Source: an uncultured Lachnospiraceae bacterium (GTDB lineage: Bacteria > Bacillota_A > Clostridia > Lachnospirales > Lachnospiraceae). Taken from it: a stretch of DNA of 22,734 bases. The notes below the pieces were generated by a model that saw only the letters and a program-made list of their open reading frames with translations, was not told the origin of the DNA and made no database searches. The stretch covers positions 1-22,734 of the forward strand of contig CADBME010000199.1 in the NCBI GenBank assembly GCA_902795715.1. Reading direction: 5' to 3'. The position numbers and the translations under genes were made by a program. The first letter of the stretch is position 1; each line of letters begins with the position of its first letter. This document shows, one piece after another, positions 22,059 through 22,734 of the stretch.

Positions 22059-22734
22059 TTACACCTCTTTGTAATCTGCGTCAACCACATCGTCTGCCTT
22101 GTATGAGTCATTGGCATCCTGGGGGCCAGCCTGTCCGGCCTGACCTGCTGCCTGAGCCTGCTCATACATTTTTCCGAAGAGGGCCTGAGAATCTTTCATC
22201 AGCTGCTCTTTTGCCGCATTGATCTCAGCGACATCATTCTCACTCATGTTCTCAGGAGTTGTCCTGTCAAGGATCTCCTTAATCTTTGTGATATCTGCCT
22301 GTACGGTAGTCTTTTCGGAATCTGCAATCTTGTCGCCGACTTCTTCCAGAGCTTTCTCTGTCTGGAATACAATATTATCTGCATCGTTACGTGCATCGAT
22401 GGCTTCTTTTCTCTTCTTGTCTTCTGCTTCAAACTGAGCGGCTTCCTTGACAGCCTTCTCAATCTCCTCATCGGACATGTTGGAACCGGCTGTGATGGTG
22501 ATATGCTGCTCTTTGCCTGTTCCCAGGTCCTTAGCGGATACGTTAACGATACCGTTGGCATCAATATCGAAGGTTACCTCGATCTGCGGAACTCCACGCA
22601 TTGCCGGCGGGATTCCGTCCAGACGGAACTGGCCTAAAGTCTTGTTATCTCTTGCGAACTGTCTCTCACCCTGAACAACGTGAATGTCTACAGCAGTCTG
22701 GTTGTTCTCTGCGGTGGAGAAGATCTGGCTCTTC
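22059..22734 (-). CDS. dnaK: Chaperone DnaK (Hsp70), C-terminal part
   Basis: About 224 residues are visible, cut by the right edge of the window. They cover the end of the substrate-binding beta domain ([46 protein letters not shown]) and the helical lid. The last residues are a Gln/Ala/Gly-rich linker and the tail [12 protein letters not shown] typical of Firmicutes DnaK. DnaK is the ATP-driven Hsp70 that works with DnaJ, whose gene follows 153 bases downstream. The frame stays open to the edge with no internal start needed. The regulatory region, where a CIRCE element might lie, is outside the window. Confidence 0.97.
   Translation of the reverse strand, partial: KSQIFSTAENNQTAVDIHVVQGERQFARDNKTLGQFRLDGIPPAMRGVPQIEVTFDIDANGIVNVSAKDLGTGKEQHITITAGSNMSDEEIEKAVKEAAQFEAEDKKRKEAIDARNDADNIVFQTEKALEEVGDKIADSEKTTVQADITKIKEILDRTTPENMSENDVAEINAAKEQLMKDSQALFGKMYEQAQAAGQAGQAGPQDANDSYKADDVVDADYKEV

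Overview
The window reads as chromosomal backbone of a Gram-positive anaerobe of the class Clostridia, most likely Lachnospiraceae. The evidence is an IspH reductase fused to ribosomal protein S1, a SecD-SecF fusion, a SCIFF peptide with its radical-SAM maturase placed between yajC and secDF, the dnaK-dnaJ-prmA-rsmE order, and strong GGAGG-type ribosome binding sites throughout. The assignment is from gene content and order; no taxonomic marker was compared.

Layout, left to right. A tRNA-Pro(GGG) gene (minus) with its own promoter opens the window. A small plus-strand pair follows: an RNase Z-like metallo-beta-lactamase-fold protein and a PAP2-family phosphatase. These converge on the rest of the window, which is entirely minus strand, at a bidirectional-looking terminator (about 1788-1831). 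In minus-strand transcription order, starting from the right edge, the genes are: dnaK (cut by the window edge), dnaJ, prmA, rsmE, aroC, a second PAP2 phosphatase; then a glycine-riboswitch-controlled alanine/glycine:cation symporter; then tgt, yajC, scfA (SCIFF), scfB (maturase), secDF; then a Cof-type HAD phosphatase; then apt, an RpiR-type regulator, a BaiN/HI0933-type flavoprotein, cmk and ispH-rpsA.

Functional blocks: protein folding plus ribosomal-protein and rRNA methylation (dnaK/dnaJ/prmA/rsmE); queuosine tRNA modification together with the Sec translocase accessory complex and an embedded ranthipeptide (tgt/yajC/scfA/scfB/secDF); purine salvage (apt); and nucleotide, isoprenoid and translation housekeeping (cmk/ispH-S1). 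Recognisable sigma-A-type promoters precede the tRNA, tgt, scfA, the symporter, apt and cmk. Several start codons were moved downstream to match ribosome binding sites (yajC, tgt, scfA, scfB with a TTG start, secDF, apt with a GTG start, aroC, the second PAP2).

No phage, plasmid, CRISPR or defence island is visible. The less ordinary material lies in the non-coding DNA: a single-aptamer glycine riboswitch with a legible terminator and a possible anti-terminator; a perfect 38-bp inverted repeat starting in the aroC stop codon, with a decayed relative in the symporter leader; and terminator-like hairpins placed directly before the ribosome binding sites of downstream genes in apparently continuous gene clusters (dnaK|dnaJ, rsmE|aroC, apt|rpiR), plus a U-tract-less perfect hairpin between scfA and scfB.
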